Origin: Helicobacter canis
Lineage (GTDB): Bacteria > Campylobacterota > Campylobacteria > Campylobacterales > Helicobacteraceae
Direction of reading: 5' to 3'
Assembly (NCBI RefSeq): GCF_900451095.1
Contig: NZ_UGHV01000001.1
Coordinates: 310,001-374,000 of the forward strand
DNA length: 64,000 bases
Part shown: positions 62,721 to 64,000 of the stretch, one piece after another
Position numbering within the stretch: position 1 is the first letter of the stretch
Layout: every line of letters starts with the position of its first letter
Notes under the pieces: model-generated
Database searches by the model: none
Seen by the model: only the letters and a program-made list of their open reading frames with translations
What the model was told of the DNA's origin: nothing
Position numbers and translations under genes: made by a program

Positions 62721-63740
62721 TTATGGGATTTGCAGCTGCTTTAGGGCAAAAAGCGCGGCATTGCGAAAGCTTTGCGTGCTGGCTTTGCCACGATAGGCTA
62801 GATCAAATGCCACGCCGTGATCCACAGAAGTGCGGATTATAGGGAGATTTAGGCTTATATTGATACTTTGATCAAAGTAGAGAGCCTTAAGCGGAGCTAG
62901 CCCCACATCGTGATAGGGTGCGACAAACACGCGGTATTTTTCTCTCATCTGCGGGGTAAAGGCACTATCAGGCGCGACCACCCCCACAAAAGCTTGGCGA
63001 TTAAGTGTGGCATTTGCGGATTCTAGGGCGCGTTGTATAAGCGTATCTTCTTTTCCGCCGATAGCACCATTATCGCCGCAATGTGGATTAAACCCTAGCA
63101 CAAGGGCTTGAGAGAAATCTAGGCTGGATTCTAAGGCGAGCAAGAAGTCTGTATATGCCTGCTCGCTTATATGCTGGCTCACTTGTGCTAGCGGAATATG
63201 ATCGCAAAAAAGTGCCACAAGCATAGCCTCACAGCCTAGCACCATAAGGGCTTGGCGTTGAAAATGTGCGCGTAAATACTCCGTATGCCCAGCATAGCTA
63301 ATCCCTGCTTGCTTCCACGCGGCTTTGTGGATAGGGAGAGTTAAGATCGCGGTATCTGGCAGGCTCTGGGCTAGATCTATGGCTTTAGCAAAGCTAGCAA
63401 AGCTATATGCCCCGCTCTCTGCGGTGATTTGGGCGATGTGGATAGGGGGTGGCTCTATGCTTGGAGGCTCAAAGCACACCATATCAAGCAAGCAGTGGAT
63501 ATGGTTAGCACGCTTAGATCCTATCCCACCGCTCGTAAGTAGCGTTTGTAGGGCGGATTCTAGCAGACTCTTATGCGCGCAAATAATAGGCGTGCAAAGT
63601 GTGCTAGGGCTAGAATCTCCCCCCACGCTAGAGGACTGCTTAGGCAGCTGCCCACATTGGCGCAAAAGCCACTCAAGAGAGCGCAAGATGATCTCACAGC
63701 CTATACCATTGCTATCTCCTATGCTTATGGCTAGATTCAT
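62721..63740 (-). CDS. pdxA: 4-hydroxythreonine-4-phosphate dehydrogenase PdxA
   Basis: A pyridoxal phosphate synthesis enzyme. Opening MNLAISIGDSNGIGCEIIL, metal/substrate motifs SYAGHTEYLRAHF, GFNPHCGDNGAIGGKED, VAPYHDVGLAPLKALYFD, and VDHGVAFDLAYRGKAS. About 339 residues. ATG 63740 overlaps the stop of the upstream GspF-like gene (ATGA). The longer open frame upstream is that gene's other frame. Confidence 0.93.
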   Translation of the reverse strand: MNLAISIGDSNGIGCEIILRSLEWLLRQCGQLPKQSSSVGGDSSPSTLCTPIICAHKSLLESALQTLLTSGGIGSKRANHIHCLLDMVCFEPPSIEPPPIHIAQITAESGAYSFASFAKAIDLAQSLPDTAILTLPIHKAAWKQAGISYAGHTEYLRAHFQRQALMVLGCEAMLVALFCDHIPLAQVSQHISEQAYTDFLLALESSLDFSQALVLGFNPHCGDNGAIGGKEDTLIQRALESANATLNRQAFVGVVAPDSAFTPQMREKYRVFVAPYHDVGLAPLKALYFDQSINISLNLPIIRTSVDHGVAFDLAYRGKASTQSFRNAALFALKQLQIP

Positions 63741-64000
63741 AGGCTTATCCCCCCTAGCTCCCAAATAGGCAAAAATATCCCAAACGCCAGCCACGAGACA
63801 AAAAGCGCGATGATGATAGTCGAAAACGGCTCGATGAGTGCTAGAATCCTAGCGATTTGCTGCTCATACATATCGTGGCAGTATTGCGCACAAAGCTCTA
63901 AAATACACTCTAGCTCGCCGGATTTTTGCGCGGTGGCAAGGAAGCTTTGCAGAGTTGTATCAATATACGCACAAGAAGCAAACGCCCTATCTAGCGCATC
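63737..64000 (-). CDS. Type II secretion / competence GspF-family protein, C-terminal end
   Basis: Minus-strand frame open to the window edge, 87 residues visible: SFLATAQKSGELECILELCAQYCHDMYEQQIARILALIEPFSTIIIALFVSWLAFGIFLPIWELGGISL (given here in outline: an AQKSGEL-type turn, a helix with Y-Q-I-R-L---IEP, then one membrane span and a FLPIWELG end). This is the C-terminal repeat of GspF/PilC inner-membrane platform proteins, called CtsF in Campylobacter competence systems. The N-terminal part lies outside the window. The stop overlaps pdxA by ATGA. Confidence 0.75.
   Translation of the reverse strand, partial: DALDRAFASCAYIDTTLQSFLATAQKSGELECILELCAQYCHDMYEQQIARILALIEPFSTIIIALFVSWLAFGIFLPIWELGGISL

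Overview
The window is chromosomal DNA from a Helicobacter-type epsilonproteobacterium (Campylobacterota), probably an enterohepatic species. Markers are a FlaA flagellin very close to that of H. pylori, a homologue of the Helicobacter cholesterol alpha-glucosyltransferase, the NifS/NifU pair as iron-sulfur machinery, and H. pylori-like gene orders (metG - Mur-like - cmoB - thioesterase - cholesterol glucosyltransferase; recA - eno - divIC-like - AMIN protein - aroK; cysS - murJ near ruvA). These assignments come from recalled protein families; no search was run.

Layout. 1-2.2 kb: S4-domain gene end, fliW, gltS. 2.3-11.3 kb (minus): metG, a Mur-like protein, cmoB, a thioesterase, the cholesterol glucosyltransferase, hypB and hypC in one very tight operon, then a DUF2147 protein and hypD behind a 0.65-kb cluster of dispersed repeats. 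11.5-18.8 kb: radical SAM protein with an upstream T14 tract, nifS, nifU, a phospholipase D-like lipoprotein, flaA with a sigma-28 type promoter. 18.8-28.5 kb: hypothetical, cysS, murJ with a 280-residue repeat insertion, DUF342 protein, ruvA, serine transporter and serine dehydratase. 28.5-33.2 kb: TupA-like ATP-grasp gene with an array of alternative 3' ends. 33.2-38.0 kb (minus): accA, fabF, acpP, fabG, an S1-domain protein and a YqeY protein. 38.1-41.8 kb: flavin monooxygenase / ATP-grasp / flavin monooxygenase operon behind two palindromic operators. 41.9-45.8 kb: AT-rich type II restriction-modification system. 45.8-49.5 kb: recA-eno-aroK operon. 49.7-64 kb: rodA, tRNA-CAU, a kinase-phosphatase-ligase RNA repair enzyme, lpxD, tpiA, cmoA, a flavin reductase, repeat-expanded waaF, hisS, capA, ung, pdxA and the end of a GspF-type gene.

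Most striking system. One complete ATP-grasp (TupA-like) gene is followed by four start-less copies of only its C-terminal half, in both orientations. All five copies begin at the same 33-bp core, stay open and in frame from the core to a stop, and differ strongly beyond it. The complete gene and the first cassette lie tail to tail between about 100-bp inverted arms, so one inversion would replace the catalytic C-terminus. This has the geometry of a shufflon, but for an enzyme. Two different type II toxin-antitoxin modules with the same promoter sit between the cassettes.

Second theme. Short dispersed repeats (a palindrome with arms CCTAGAATCCACTTTT, a GTCATTGCGAG...GCAATCCA element, and a longer element) occur between genes and, read in frame, inside MurJ, WaaF, MetG, the RNA-repair enzyme, the cassette linkers and other proteins. 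They behave like in-frame palindromic elements and build long low-complexity insertions in otherwise conserved enzymes.
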